From Thiogranum longum (GTDB taxonomy: Bacteria; Pseudomonadota; Gammaproteobacteria; DSM-19610): a DNA stretch of 64,000 nt. The stretch lies in the NCBI RefSeq assembly GCF_004339085.1, contig NZ_SMFX01000001.1, positions 1,620,242 to 1,684,241 on the forward strand, given 5' to 3'. The stretch's first letter is position 1. Every line of letters begins with the position of its first letter. Under the pieces are notes generated by a model that did no database searches, was not told where the DNA came from, and saw nothing but the letters and a program-made list of their open reading frames with translations. Positions 36,001 to 44,469 of the stretch are shown here, piece by piece. A program made the translations under genes and the position numbers.

Positions 36001-36626
36001 GTTCCGGTTTTACCCTGGCTACCCACGACCTGGAAATCCGTGGCGCCGGTGAACTGCTGGGTGACGACCAGAGCGGCCAGATTCACGAAATAGGTTTCAG
36101 CCTGTATACCGAACTGCTGGAGCGCGCCGTCACTGCCCTGAAAGCCGGCCGTCAGCCGGAACTGGAGCGCCCGCTTAACCATGGCCCGGAAGTCGACCTG
36201 CACCTGCCGGCGCTGATTCCCGATGATTACATGCATGATGTGCACGGCCGCCTGATCCTGTACAAACGCATTGCCAGTGCAGCGAACGAAGACGAGCTGC
36301 GTGAGTTACAGGTAGAAATGATCGACCGTTTTGGCCTGCTGCCGGAACCGGTCAAACAACTGTTCGAGGTCACGCGACTGAAACTTGAAGCGGCACCACT
36401 CGGCATCAGCAAAATCGATGCCGGCGAGGAAAGCGGCAGGCTGCTGTTCGGGCCGGAACCGAACGTGGACCCGGGCACTATCATCCGGCTTATCCAGACC
36501 GAGCCACAGCACTACCGGCTGGATGGCTCTGATATGATCCGTTTCTATGCAGACATGAATGACACTGAAAAACGTCTGCATACTGTCAGTAATTTACTGG
36601 AAAGGTTGAGCACCCGTTCAGCTTAG
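33096..36626 (+). CDS. mfd: Transcription-repair coupling factor
   Basis: Displaces RNA polymerase stalled at DNA damage and recruits UvrA. Order: UvrB-like N-terminal module (about 1-350, with DWETLPYDAFSPHQD), RNA-polymerase-interaction domain near 500-560 (VHEDHGVGRYIGLQ), the RecG-like translocase (Walker A GDVGFGKTEVAMRAAF, DEEHRFGV, TATPIPRTLNMSLSG, QLRGRVGRSHHRAYAY) and the C-terminal TRCF domain. The ATG at 33096 gives 1176 aa; the longer frame to 33048 begins inside the preceding terminator and is rejected. Confidence 0.96.
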   Translation: MSQAASQTTSDADQADPLHPCLPEARQRVIWSRMYGDSLPLILAGAAQQHEGLLLVITPDSQSAEQLQSQLRFFCDDASLDILCFPDWETLPYDAFSPHQDIISERLETLCRLPELKRGVLLVPVATLLQRLPPKSFLDQYSLVLDRGDTLDLDAMRKRLETAGYRCVEQVMEHGEFAVRGALLDLFPMGSATPFRIDLFDNEIESIRTFDPETQRSIDKVQQVRLLPAREFPVDEAAIRRFRQNWRDLFEGDPQRALIYRDVSNNVIPGGIEYYLPLFVEESATLFDYLPGDCFLVESEDAHAAIDEFRQEVEERFESLRHDIERPLLPPDRLYLSDDEMRRALDNSARIELQRAEALDLHGKTLPGGASAQTTHLNYATRALPDLQIKVRTEHPAAALQNFIAGFPGRVLVCAESAGRRETLQGQLREFGLRAQTVAGWHAFLESDLDLGITVAPLEKGAWLAGENPVVLITEARLFGERALQQQQRRKPKRDAEAIVRNLTDLNIGAPVVHEDHGVGRYIGLQKLTVGGRESEFLTLEYAGNDKLYVPVASLHLISRYTGSSPESAPLHRLGSDQWEKARKRAAQRVCDVAAELLDIYARRAARQGYTFPFDADEYRAFASTFPFEETPDQASAIEAVIADMTGPQPMDRVVCGDVGFGKTEVAMRAAFVAAQAGRQVAVLVPTTLLAQQHYQNFADRFADWPIRVDVLSRFRSKKQQDDILQRYANGALDILIGTHKILQGDVKPKNLGLVIIDEEHRFGVRQKEILKALRTEVDLLTLTATPIPRTLNMSLSGLRDLSIIATPPAQRLTIKTFITEWNKATIREACLREIKRGGQVYFLHNEVDNIEIIARELRELMPEATLEVGHGQMRERELEQVMLDFYHRRFNILLCTTIIESGIDVPSANTILINRADKLGLAQLHQLRGRVGRSHHRAYAYMVVPPRKAMSDDAIKRIEAIESLEDLGSGFTLATHDLEIRGAGELLGDDQSGQIHEIGFSLYTELLERAVTALKAGRQPELERPLNHGPEVDLHLPALIPDDYMHDVHGRLILYKRIASAANEDELRELQVEMIDRFGLLPEPVKQLFEVTRLKLEAAPLGISKIDAGEESGRLLFGPEPNVDPGTIIRLIQTEPQHYRLDGSDMIRFYADMNDTEKRLHTVSNLLERLSTRSA

Positions 36627-36641
36627 GGCAGGATGGTTACC

Positions 36642-37343
36642 ATGATAAAATTTACCCGGCGCGTTTTTTATACCCTGTTCCTGTTCAACAGCCTGATATC
36701 CCCGATCCTGGCTGACGATGCACCGCGTCAGTTCGATATCGAATTGCTGATTTTCCAGAATCTCAGTGCGAGCGATGGAGGCGAAGTCTGGCCTGTTGAC
36801 TACTCGGAATGGTTTACCGAAGACACAACGGGATCAAATGGGGAAGGAACCCGGGGTGCGCCCCGTACCGGCAAGAGATTGAACAATCCGTTCTGGCTTG
36901 ACCGTCAAAACCTGCACCTGGCGGCCGAACAGGTGGCGCTTAAACGCTCTGCCAATTACCGGCCATTGCGCCATATTGCCTGGCGCCAGACAGTACTCGA
37001 CCGCAAGCGGGCACAAGCTATCGAACTACCACCGGGTGGAAACCAGTTTTCGACAACGGTGGAAGGCACTGTACGCGTTGCCGTCGAACGCTACCTGCAT
37101 CTCTATCTCGACCTGCAACTGATCGACAAAACGCTGGTTATAAAAACCGACTTCAGTGACAACGAACTGCCGGAGTTCAGGCTGAAAGAACACCGCCGCA
37201 TGCGTAGCAAGGAATTACATTATTTCGATCATCCAAAGTTCGGTGTGATTGCGCTGATTACACCTTACACGCCCGCCCCATCACAGGCAGAAACCGCGAA
37301 ACCACCAGCTACTGAATCACCCACAAAAAATCCCGGACAATAA
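36642..37343 (+). CDS. CsiV-like peptidoglycan-associated periplasmic protein
   Basis: 233 aa with a signal peptide (about residues 1-25, ending ILA). The mature start FDIELLIFQNL and the WRQTVLDRKRAQAI segment with the C-terminal LKEHRRMRSKELHYFDHPKFGVIALITPY are characteristic of the CsiV family, described in Vibrio parahaemolyticus/cholerae as a binding partner and activator of the LpoA-PBP1a system. It follows mfd by 15 nt, as in many gammaproteobacteria. The ATG at 36642 is better spaced from AGGGCAGG than that at 36633. Confidence 0.85.
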   Translation: MIKFTRRVFYTLFLFNSLISPILADDAPRQFDIELLIFQNLSASDGGEVWPVDYSEWFTEDTTGSNGEGTRGAPRTGKRLNNPFWLDRQNLHLAAEQVALKRSANYRPLRHIAWRQTVLDRKRAQAIELPPGGNQFSTTVEGTVRVAVERYLHLYLDLQLIDKTLVIKTDFSDNELPEFRLKEHRRMRSKELHYFDHPKFGVIALITPYTPAPSQAETAKPPATESPTKNPGQ

Positions 37344-37365
37344 AAAACCGGGCCGAAGCCCGGTT
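37342..37365 (-). terminator. Rho-independent terminator downstream of the methylthioinosine phosphorylase gene
   Basis: AACCGGGC and GCCCGGTT (37346-37353 and 37358-37365) form an 8-bp stem with a CGAA loop. Read on the minus strand the stem is followed by TTTTTT (37347-37342), ending the long minus-strand operon. On the plus strand only weak U follows, yet it may also slow csiV transcripts, whose stop codon overlaps it. Confidence 0.88.
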
Positions 37366-37390
37366 AATGCATCTATTAATGTAATGCCCG

Positions 37391-38137
37391 TTATATTGTT
37401 TTTAACCAATTGATTAGCAAAGTTTCAACATTAATCATTGCTGAATTCAGAGTTTGTTGAATCTCTTCCATGTGAATTGCCTTGCCACCAAACCCGGCGG
37501 CACGGTTGGCAACCACCGAGCAAGAGGCGTAACAAAGGCCCAGTTCCCGGGCCAGCGCCGCTTCCGGCATGCCCGTCATCCCGACCAGTGTGCAGCCATC
37601 ACGCCGCATGCGATCGATCTCAGCCGCAGTTTCAAGCCTTGGACCCTGGGTTGCGCCATACACCCCGCCGTCAGACAGCTGGATGTCACTCGACTGTGCG
37701 ACATTCAGTAACGTGTGGCGCAGGGTTTCACAGTAGGGTTCGGTGAAATCGATATGCGTAACCTTGCCGGGGCTGCCATCGAAAAAGCTGTGTTTACGTC
37801 CCCAGGTGTAATCGATGATCTGGTTCGGAAGCGCGAGCACACCAGGCAACATATCTGCCTGTATACCGCCAACAGCCGCAACGGCAACGACCTGCTCCAC
37901 TCCCGCTTCACGTAATGCAAACATATTGGCCCGGTAGTTGACCCGGTGAGGCGGGATGGAATGTGCTGCTCCGTGACGTGCCAGAAACACCACGTCACTA
38001 CCATCGATACGCCCATGGCTTAACGGTGATGAAGGTTTGCCATACGGGGTTTCCAGCTCCTCGTGACGGATGATTTCCAGCCCTTCAATCCGGCCCAAAC
38101 CGGTTCCGCCAATAATGCCTGCTACAGTCACCTGCAC
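37391..38137 (-). CDS. S-methyl-5'-thioinosine phosphorylase (MTIP)
   Basis: 248-aa purine nucleoside phosphorylase of the MTAP family: IIGGTGLGRIEGLEI at the N-terminus, phosphate-site RHGAAHSIPPHRVNYRAN, and ATQGPRLETAAEI. The TGMPEAALARELGLCYAS segment is typical. In Pseudomonas aeruginosa the equivalent enzyme splits methylthioinosine into hypoxanthine and methylthioribose-1-phosphate. The adjacent phosphoribosyltransferase gene would salvage the hypoxanthine, which supports MTIP over plain MTAP. Confidence 0.85.
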   Translation of the reverse strand: MQVTVAGIIGGTGLGRIEGLEIIRHEELETPYGKPSSPLSHGRIDGSDVVFLARHGAAHSIPPHRVNYRANMFALREAGVEQVVAVAAVGGIQADMLPGVLALPNQIIDYTWGRKHSFFDGSPGKVTHIDFTEPYCETLRHTLLNVAQSSDIQLSDGGVYGATQGPRLETAAEIDRMRRDGCTLVGMTGMPEAALARELGLCYASCSVVANRAAGFGGKAIHMEEIQQTLNSAMINVETLLINWLKTI

Positions 38138-38142
38138 TCCTT

Positions 38143-38694
38143 TTACGTTGTCCCTGCGACAGCGTAGATCGCCGGCAGATTTCGCCAGTAGCCGTGAAAA
38201 TCCATACCACAGCCGAATACATAACGGTCCTCGACTTCCAGGCCAACAAAATCAGCCGTTAGTCCCGGGGCTTTTCGGTGGTGTTTTTTCTCGACCAGCA
38301 CGGCGCTGTATACGGCTTCAACGTCCTGCTCCCGGCAGTACTCCATGATAGCGGACAGCGTCAAGCCTTCATCGAGTATGTCATCCACAACCAGCACAGT
38401 ACGCCTCTTCAGGTCATGCAGCGGGCGCGCCAACCAGTTCAGGGTCAGCCCGCCTTGTGTCCCCTGGTAACGCGTAGCGTGCAGGTAATCCAGTTGCACC
38501 GGGAAATCCAGCCGGGTAAACAATTCGCCGGTCGGGACCAGACCGCCGCTCATCACGCACAGTATGACCGGGTTCGTATCACACAGTTCGCGTGTAATGT
38601 CCTTCGCCATACGGTCATAGGCTGAGTCAACGGCATGGCGGTCAAAGACGAGGTCTGCACTGCGTCGCACTGCCTCGATTTCGGCCAGGGTCAT
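38143..38694 (-). CDS. Hypoxanthine-guanine phosphoribosyltransferase
   Basis: 183 aa. The PRPP-binding loop VVDDILDEGLTLSAI is at about residues 100-114, and the YLHATRYQ and FVGLEVEDRYVFGCGMDFHGYWRNLPAIYAV segments match the HGPRT family. It makes IMP or GMP from the free base and PRPP. It sits 5 nt before the phosphorylase gene, forming a two-step salvage of methylthio-nucleoside purines, and overlaps mscS in ATGA. Confidence 0.92.
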   Translation of the reverse strand: MTLAEIEAVRRSADLVFDRHAVDSAYDRMAKDITRELCDTNPVILCVMSGGLVPTGELFTRLDFPVQLDYLHATRYQGTQGGLTLNWLARPLHDLKRRTVLVVDDILDEGLTLSAIMEYCREQDVEAVYSAVLVEKKHHRKAPGLTADFVGLEVEDRYVFGCGMDFHGYWRNLPAIYAVAGTT

Positions 38695-39806
38695 TTAACA
38701 GCACCTTCCGGCAATGGCGGTTCCAGCTTCAGGCCATCCGGCACATGTACTGTTGAGGTCGGGAAGGCAATCTCCGCACCGTGATTACGAATAATCTGCT
38801 CGATCTTCAACAACACATCCTGCTTGATGGAGTGGAACTTCACCCAGTTGGTCGTATGTGTAAAGGTATAAATAAAGAAATCCAGTGACGATGGTGCAAA
38901 GGTGTTGAAATTGACCATCAGGGTCTGGCTGTCGTCGATCTCCGCGTGCTGGCGCAGCATGGTTTCAATATCTGCAAGTATGTCTGCAACCTTTGCAGCA
39001 TCATCGTAGCGCAGACCGATGGTCTCGTAGATACGCCGGTGCGTCATGCGCGAAGGGTTTTCCACAGCGATACTGGCAAACATTGAATTCGGCACATAGA
39101 TGGGGCGTTTGGAAAATGAGCGGATAGTCGTCAGTCGCCAGCCTATGTGCTCCACAGTGCCTTCAATTTCACGGTCAGGTGAACGAATCCAGTCGCCGAT
39201 CAGGAACGGGCGGTCGAGGTAAATCATCAAGCCGCCAAAGAAATTGGACAGCAGATCCTTGGCAGCAAAACCGATGGCAATACCCCCAATGCCACCAAAA
39301 GCCAGCACGCCGGATACGCTGAAACCCAGCGACTGCAGGATAACCAGTGCCGAGGTGATGATGATAGACAGTCGTACCAGTTTGGCAATGGCATCAGCGG
39401 TGGTACGGTCATAGGGTTCGCCGCTGGACAAGCCGCGCTCGATCACAGTTTCCTGTAGTCGGGCGGTTAACCGCACCAGGAACCAGGCAACTGCGACAAT
39501 TACGCCGACACGGCGAATCGGATCAACGGCGTTGAAAATGACGGCATCGGATTCGACGCGAACAATATCCGCAGCGAAGGTAATACCTACCACCCAGATC
39601 AGTAATGTCAGTGGCCGTGCTGCTGCCTGCACCACATCATCGTCCCAGGGATTGCTTGTCTTGCCGAGTCGCTGGTGGAGGCGACTTAACAGGCGCCGCT
39701 TGACGAGGTCTGCCAACATGGTGACAAACACCACGATAAATACCTGTATCACCCAGGTATTGGTGCCGGTCCAGTCAGACAACATTGTGATAATCTGATT
39801 TTGCAT
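38691..39806 (-). CDS. MscS-family mechanosensitive ion channel
   Basis: 371 aa with an extra N-terminal helix block (about 1-110) and then the MscS core. The pore-lining helix has the AFGGIGGIAIGFAAKDLLSNFFGG glycine-alanine pattern (about 170-193), followed by the beta domain (FLIGDWIRSPDREIEGTVEHIGWR) and the cytoplasmic end. It protects cells from osmotic downshock by letting solutes out. It lies between nagZ and the phosphoribosyltransferase in the minus-strand operon. Confidence 0.93.
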   Translation of the reverse strand: MQNQIITMLSDWTGTNTWVIQVFIVVFVTMLADLVKRRLLSRLHQRLGKTSNPWDDDVVQAAARPLTLLIWVVGITFAADIVRVESDAVIFNAVDPIRRVGVIVAVAWFLVRLTARLQETVIERGLSSGEPYDRTTADAIAKLVRLSIIITSALVILQSLGFSVSGVLAFGGIGGIAIGFAAKDLLSNFFGGLMIYLDRPFLIGDWIRSPDREIEGTVEHIGWRLTTIRSFSKRPIYVPNSMFASIAVENPSRMTHRRIYETIGLRYDDAAKVADILADIETMLRQHAEIDDSQTLMVNFNTFAPSSLDFFIYTFTHTTNWVKFHSIKQDVLLKIEQIIRNHGAEIAFPTSTVHVPDGLKLEPPLPEGAVK

Positions 39807-39815
39807 TTCTTCCTT

Positions 39816-40865
39816 TTACTCCATGTCCATATCCAGCCAGCTCTCTGTTTCACAGCGGGCCAATCTTGTGGTTACCGACTTCCAGCGTTGACCCTGGCGC
39901 AGGGTTTCTCGGGCCGGAAACTGTCTTCCGTGCATCCGTGCCAGGCGCAATTGTGCTGCCGGATCAGTGTAATTCGACAACGATTCGACAACCTCGACAG
40001 CACGTTCAGGCTGGTTGCAGACCAGCACCATGTCACAACCTGCCTGCAGCGCCAGTTGAGCGCGCTGTGGATAGTCACCGGCCCATTCTGCACCGCCCAT
40101 ACTCAGGTCATCGCTGAAAATAACGCCCTGAAACTGCATGGCGTCGCGCAGTATGCCGGTCAACCAGTAGCGTGAAAAGCCTGCCGGCTGGCTATCGACT
40201 TGCGAGTACAGAACATGCGCCACCATTACGCTGTTCATACCGTTACGCGCCAGCCTTGCAAACGGTATCAAATCCTGTTGCTGCAGATCTGCCAGGCTGC
40301 GTTCATCTTCCGGCAGGCCGTGGTGTGAATCGATAGCCACACCACCGTGACCGGGGAAATGCTTGCCAACCGACGCCATGCCGGCCTGGTGCATGCCACG
40401 CTGATAGGCCATTGCCAGTTCGGTAACCGCCTCCGGGGTGCGATGGAAGGCACGGTCACCAATGACTGCGGAAACCCCGAGATCGAGATCGAGTACCGGG
40501 GCAAAACTCAGATCGACACCAACCGATAACACCTCGCTGGCCATTAACCAGCCTGCATCCTCGACCAGTGCCAGTGCCGCAGCCGGGTTATCGTCGTACA
40601 ATTCGGAAAACACACCGACGGGCGGCAACCTGAAAAAACCGTCACGAAAACGCTGTACGCGTCCACCTTCCTGGTCCACCGCGATCAACAGGGGGGGCTG
40701 GCGAACAGCGTGAATATCCGCCGCCAGTTTTGTTACCTGCTCCGGTGATTCGTAATTGCGACTGAACAGGATTACGCCACCTACGGCAGGGTGCAACAGG
40801 AGTTCGCGCTCTTCTGCCTGTAACTCCAGTCCCTGAACGTCCAGCATAACCGGCCCCATACTCAT
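39816..40865 (-). CDS. nagZ: Beta-N-acetylglucosaminidase NagZ
   Basis: Cytoplasmic glycoside hydrolase family 3 enzyme that removes N-acetylglucosamine from anhydromuropeptides during peptidoglycan recycling. The GH3 motif KHFPGHGGVAIDSHHG (catalytic His included) is at about residues 163-178, DDLSMGGAEWAGD holds the nucleophile Asp, and the substrate-site QEGGRVQRF is near residue 65. The 349-aa length is standard. It is directly adjacent to peptide-type permeases and near a YkuD protein, which fits a wall-recycling context. Confidence 0.95.
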   Translation of the reverse strand: MSMGPVMLDVQGLELQAEERELLLHPAVGGVILFSRNYESPEQVTKLAADIHAVRQPPLLIAVDQEGGRVQRFRDGFFRLPPVGVFSELYDDNPAAALALVEDAGWLMASEVLSVGVDLSFAPVLDLDLGVSAVIGDRAFHRTPEAVTELAMAYQRGMHQAGMASVGKHFPGHGGVAIDSHHGLPEDERSLADLQQQDLIPFARLARNGMNSVMVAHVLYSQVDSQPAGFSRYWLTGILRDAMQFQGVIFSDDLSMGGAEWAGDYPQRAQLALQAGCDMVLVCNQPERAVEVVESLSNYTDPAAQLRLARMHGRQFPARETLRQGQRWKSVTTRLARCETESWLDMDME

Positions 40866-41678
40866 CTACCTGTTCTCCTGTCCACGCTGACCAGAACGCA
40901 CATCCAGCCAGTCTCGCAATTGATCACCCAGCAGATTAACACTCAGCACTACCAGCATCAGCGCCACACCCGGCGCCAGGACCAGGTGTGGGGCTACCAG
41001 CATATAGCGTACGCCATCACGAATCATGCTTCCCCAGGAAGCGTCAGGTGGCTGAACACCCAGACCGAGAAATGACAGGCCGGACTCGGCTATTACTACG
41101 GCTGCAATGCCAAAGGTCGCTTCCACCACCAGCGGCGCACTGATCAGCGGCAATAAATGACGCTGTATGATACGCGGAGATCGTGTACCAAGTGCCTGTG
41201 CTGCCTGTACATGTTCCCGCTGTTTAACAGACATGACCTGGGCACGCGCCAGTCTGGCGTAACCCACCCAGCCAACCAGTGTCAGCGCAAAAACGAGGTT
41301 ATCGATACCCGGCCCGAGCAGACCGGCCAGGGCAATCGCCAGAAGGATGCCCGGGAATGCCATAAACACATCCATTACCATCACCAGTACTCTTTCAGCA
41401 CCACCACCATACCATGCAGCTGCACTTCCGATCAGCACACCAAACAGCATGGACAGGCCGACAACCAGCATGGAAACCCGGAACGATACTGCCGCCCCGA
41501 CCAGCAGGCGGTCGAGCACCGGACGTCCCAGATCATCCGCACCAAGCCAGTGTTCACGATCTGGTGTTTCAAGAATATCGGGCAAGGCAACCTGGTCCGG
41601 CTGCAGGGGTAACCAGTGCCCTCCCAACGCAACCAGTGTCCAGGCAAGTAATACCAGCATGGCGAAACGATGGATCAT
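40866..41678 (-). CDS. Peptide/oligopeptide ABC transporter permease (DppC/OppC type)
   Basis: 270-aa inner-membrane permease with about five to six helices. It starts with a hydrophobic segment (about residues 4-24), and the conserved cytoplasmic EAA-like loop lies in AQALGTRSPRIIQRHLLPL (about 165-183). It pairs with the upstream permease, with which it shares an ATGA overlap. No ATPase (DppD/F or OppD/F) is in the window, so a unit elsewhere must energise it. The substrate is unknown. Confidence 0.9.
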   Translation of the reverse strand: MIHRFAMLVLLAWTLVALGGHWLPLQPDQVALPDILETPDREHWLGADDLGRPVLDRLLVGAAVSFRVSMLVVGLSMLFGVLIGSAAAWYGGGAERVLVMVMDVFMAFPGILLAIALAGLLGPGIDNLVFALTLVGWVGYARLARAQVMSVKQREHVQAAQALGTRSPRIIQRHLLPLISAPLVVEATFGIAAVVIAESGLSFLGLGVQPPDASWGSMIRDGVRYMLVAPHLVLAPGVALMLVVLSVNLLGDQLRDWLDVRSGQRGQENR

Positions 41679-42607
41679 TGCGACTGCCCGAGCCTGATAC
41701 GTGGATCGGCCTTCACATACAACAGGTCGGTCACCAGGTTAACCAGCACGTAACTCAGGCTGATCAGCAAAACACAGCCCTGCACTACAGGATAATCACG
41801 TCGCTGGATGGATTCCACCAGCAAGGCGCCAACCCCGGGCCAGTTGAACACGATTTCCGTGACCACTGCGCCACCGAGCAAAGCGCCCAGTTGCATGCCC
41901 AGCAAGGTCAATACCGGCAGCCAGGCATTTCGCAGCGCATGGCGTACCAGCACGGTTCGTGAATCCAGCCCCTTGGCACGTGCCGTGCGGATAAAATCTT
42001 CACCAAGCACTTCCAGCAAGCTGCTGCGTACCATGCGTGACAGCACGGCGGCAAGACCGGTACCCAGCGTAACAGCCGGTAACACAACAGACAGCACCCC
42101 TTCCCGTCCGCTGACCGGGAACCACCCCAGACCGAGTGAGAAAACCATCACCAGCAGCGGCCCAAGCCAGAAATTTGGAATGGAAACGCCCACGAGTGAA
42201 AACCCCATTGCTGATCTGTCCCATACACTGTCCTTGCGTGCGGCTGCCAGCAAGCCAAGCGGCAAGGCAACAACAAGCGCCACAAGGAATGCCAGCGCTG
42301 AAAGTTCAAGGGTCGCCCCCAGTCGTTCGAGCAACAGACTGAACACCGGTTCGTGGTAGTACAAAGAACTGCCAAGGTTCAGCGATAACACACCGGTCAG
42401 GAAGGCCACCCACTGATCTGCCAGAGGTTGATCCAGCCCCAGCGCATGCCGCAATGCTTCGGTATCCGCAGCTGTTGCGGATTCGCCGAGCATAACGGCC
42501 ACCGGGTCACCCGGCACCCAGTGGATAAGAAAAAAAACCAGTGTAGTGACACCGAACAGCACCCATAGTGCGTTCAGCAAACGCGAAGCCAGGTACGTCG
42601 GCATCAA
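41675..42607 (-). CDS. Peptide/oligopeptide ABC transporter permease (DppB/OppB type)
   Basis: 310-aa permease with the family N-terminus YLASRLLNALWVLFGVTTLVFFL and HWVPGDPVAVMLG, and the EAA-like loop ARAKGLDSRTVLVRHALRNAWLPVL (about 215-240). It forms the channel with the DppC-like protein encoded after it. It begins 9 nt after the MinD-like gene's stop, which breaks up the usual substrate-binding protein-permease order. Confidence 0.9.
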   Translation of the reverse strand: MMPTYLASRLLNALWVLFGVTTLVFFLIHWVPGDPVAVMLGESATAADTEALRHALGLDQPLADQWVAFLTGVLSLNLGSSLYYHEPVFSLLLERLGATLELSALAFLVALVVALPLGLLAAARKDSVWDRSAMGFSLVGVSIPNFWLGPLLVMVFSLGLGWFPVSGREGVLSVVLPAVTLGTGLAAVLSRMVRSSLLEVLGEDFIRTARAKGLDSRTVLVRHALRNAWLPVLTLLGMQLGALLGGAVVTEIVFNWPGVGALLVESIQRRDYPVVQGCVLLISLSYVLVNLVTDLLYVKADPRIRLGQSQ

Positions 42608-42616
42608 ATCGCCCGT

Positions 42617-43795
42617 TCAGGAAGAAGTGGATTGCGGTTGAGGATTTTCGTAAGCGTCATCGAGACTGTGACAGGCGAAGTGAATGACCTTGCCATCAGG
42701 CTGTTCAAGTTCATAGACCGGGAAACTGTTATCGGGCTCACCTGCAATTTCATAACCAGAGGCCAGTTCGGCCACCCAGCGTTCAGGACAACAGGAGCGC
42801 AAGCTGCGACGTCCCCGGTCAAGTGGCACCACAGAGGTGTCAGAAGGTTTCTCACTGGCCTGCCTGAGATGGGTGACTTCACTGATCAATGCATCCACCT
42901 GGGCATTCAGCAACTCAATCTGGTCTTCAAGCTCCGCGCGTTCAGGCGTCTCATCTTCAGAAGCTGCTACCTCATCACATGAGGATGAGGTTATGCTGTG
43001 CCCGGCTGTCTCGAGGTAACGCTTCCAGAAAGTCGTCGTATCAACACGCTTAATGCTATTGTCTTCCAGCAATAACTGTCCCGCCAGTGAGCCGATATCA
43101 CGGGCCGCTACCGACTCCGGGCTGTGGCTGCTCAGGGCCTGCTGCTTTAGCACGGCCTTTTGCATACGTTCATCTTCCTGCACCAGCCCGAGCAGTGGCA
43201 GCCTGAGTTTCAGGTAAAACTCGACCACTTCCCTGAATCTATCGTAACTATGCCTTCCAACTGAATGATTTCTTGAGTGATTTACAATAACCTGAACACG
43301 CCCCTGGTACGACTCGGCGTATAGCAGCTTGAGCAGGGCATAGGCATCAGTCATCGAGGTTGGTTCCGGCGTGATAACCATCAGCACTTCGGGACTGGCC
43401 AGCGACAGTGCCAGCACATTGCGCGCAATCCCCGATGATGAATCTATGATGACAAAATCATAGTTCTCCAGCGCCTGCATGGCGTTTGCCAGGCGTCCTA
43501 GCTGTTCCGGTGACAACCGGGCCATACGTTCCGAACCCGAACTGCCGGGGAGAATATCCACACCCTGAATATTGCGCAGCATAATGGCGTCAACTGACAA
43601 GCCGGAAACAATCACATCCTCCAGCGTGTGCTGTGGACGCAAGCGGAGCATGACGTTGACGTTGGCCAATCCCCAGTCTGCATCGATCAGGCAAACACGT
43701 TTGCCACGTTGTGCCAGTTGCATGGAAAGGTTTACAGCAATGCTGGTTTTGCCAACGCCGCCCTTGCCACTGGTGATGGAAACAAATCGAGTCAT
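42617..43795 (-). CDS. MinD/FlhG-family P-loop ATPase with extra C-terminal region
   Basis: 392 aa. The deviant Walker A SGKGGVGKTSIAVNLS (about 8-23), DADWGLANVNVML and the IDSSSGIARNVL switch give a MinD/FlhG-type ATPase, usually a membrane-positioned dimer that places flagella, divisome or other machinery. From about residue 285 comes an added part: a short coiled coil (EDQIELLNAQVDALISEVTHL) and about 90 residues with paired cysteines (SLRSCCPERW) and an acidic tail. No flhF or minC gene is near, so its cargo is unknown. Confidence 0.83.
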   Translation of the reverse strand: MTRFVSITSGKGGVGKTSIAVNLSMQLAQRGKRVCLIDADWGLANVNVMLRLRPQHTLEDVIVSGLSVDAIMLRNIQGVDILPGSSGSERMARLSPEQLGRLANAMQALENYDFVIIDSSSGIARNVLALSLASPEVLMVITPEPTSMTDAYALLKLLYAESYQGRVQVIVNHSRNHSVGRHSYDRFREVVEFYLKLRLPLLGLVQEDERMQKAVLKQQALSSHSPESVAARDIGSLAGQLLLEDNSIKRVDTTTFWKRYLETAGHSITSSSCDEVAASEDETPERAELEDQIELLNAQVDALISEVTHLRQASEKPSDTSVVPLDRGRRSLRSCCPERWVAELASGYEIAGEPDNSFPVYELEQPDGKVIHFACHSLDDAYENPQPQSTSS

Positions 43796-43883
43796 GTAAC
43801 CCCGGCAGGCGTTCTGGCCTGCCCTCCCCCAAACGTCAGTTTTATGGCGAAATCATACCACACGATAGCAAAGGGATCAGCCT

Positions 43884-44405
43884 TTATGTACTTTCCTGAT
43901 CGGGTGATTTTATGAGTACCGGGAAGCCGGGGGTAACCGCATCGAAGAGGGTTATAACATCGCGATTGTGCATGCGAATACAGCCGTGAGAAAGCGCCTC
44001 GCCCAGCGGTTCGCTGTCCGGACACCCGTGAATATAAATGTATCGACGCTGGGTATCTACGTCACCGAGCCGGTTCACCCCGGGCTCGTTGCCGCTGAGC
44101 CAGAGAATACGGGTCAGTATCCAGTCCCGTTGCGGGTGTTCTTTTCCCAGTTCCGGCGTCCAGACTTCACCGGTCGGGCGCCGGCCGACAAATACCGTCC
44201 CGGCCGGGCAGCCCGCACCGATCATGGCGCGTATCCTGTGCCAGCCACGAGGAGTTTTCTCACTGCCAGACTGCTCGCCCGCCCCTTTCTTCGCTGTTGA
44301 TACGGGCCAACTTCGAACACATTCATGGCCCCGGAACAGGTCAAGGCGCTGGTCTGCCAGGCTGACCTCCAGACGGGATGGTGGCAATTGATGTTTAGCT
44401 GGCAT
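43884..44405 (-). CDS. YkuD L,D-transpeptidase-fold protein without signal peptide
   Basis: 173 aa. The YkuD catalytic motif is complete: His126 in IYIHGCPDSEP, then SHGCIRM with nucleophile Cys142. The N-terminus (MPAKHQLPPSRLEVSL) has no signal peptide or membrane helix, so the protein should stay in the cytoplasm. That resembles ElsL of Acinetobacter, a cytosolic YkuD enzyme acting as an L,D-carboxypeptidase in peptidoglycan recycling, more than the periplasmic Ldt cross-linking enzymes. The nearby nagZ and peptide transporter genes support this. Function is inferred. Confidence 0.82.
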   Translation of the reverse strand: MPAKHQLPPSRLEVSLADQRLDLFRGHECVRSWPVSTAKKGAGEQSGSEKTPRGWHRIRAMIGAGCPAGTVFVGRRPTGEVWTPELGKEHPQRDWILTRILWLSGNEPGVNRLGDVDTQRRYIYIHGCPDSEPLGEALSHGCIRMHNRDVITLFDAVTPGFPVLIKSPDQEST

Positions 44406-44458
44406 AGACCGCGGTAATTTCCTGCGCGCGTAGTGGCGGGTTTATCGAGACTGATTCG

Positions 44459-44467
44459 AGTATAACA
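44459..44467 (-). promoter_or_regulatory. Extended -10 before the YkuD gene
   Basis: On the minus strand TGTTATACT (TG at 44467-44466, TATACT at 44464-44459) is an extended -10 in the 64-bp gap. No -35 is obvious. It would give the YkuD gene its own transcript about 47 nt upstream of the ATG. Confidence 0.45.
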
Positions 44468-44469
44468 AG

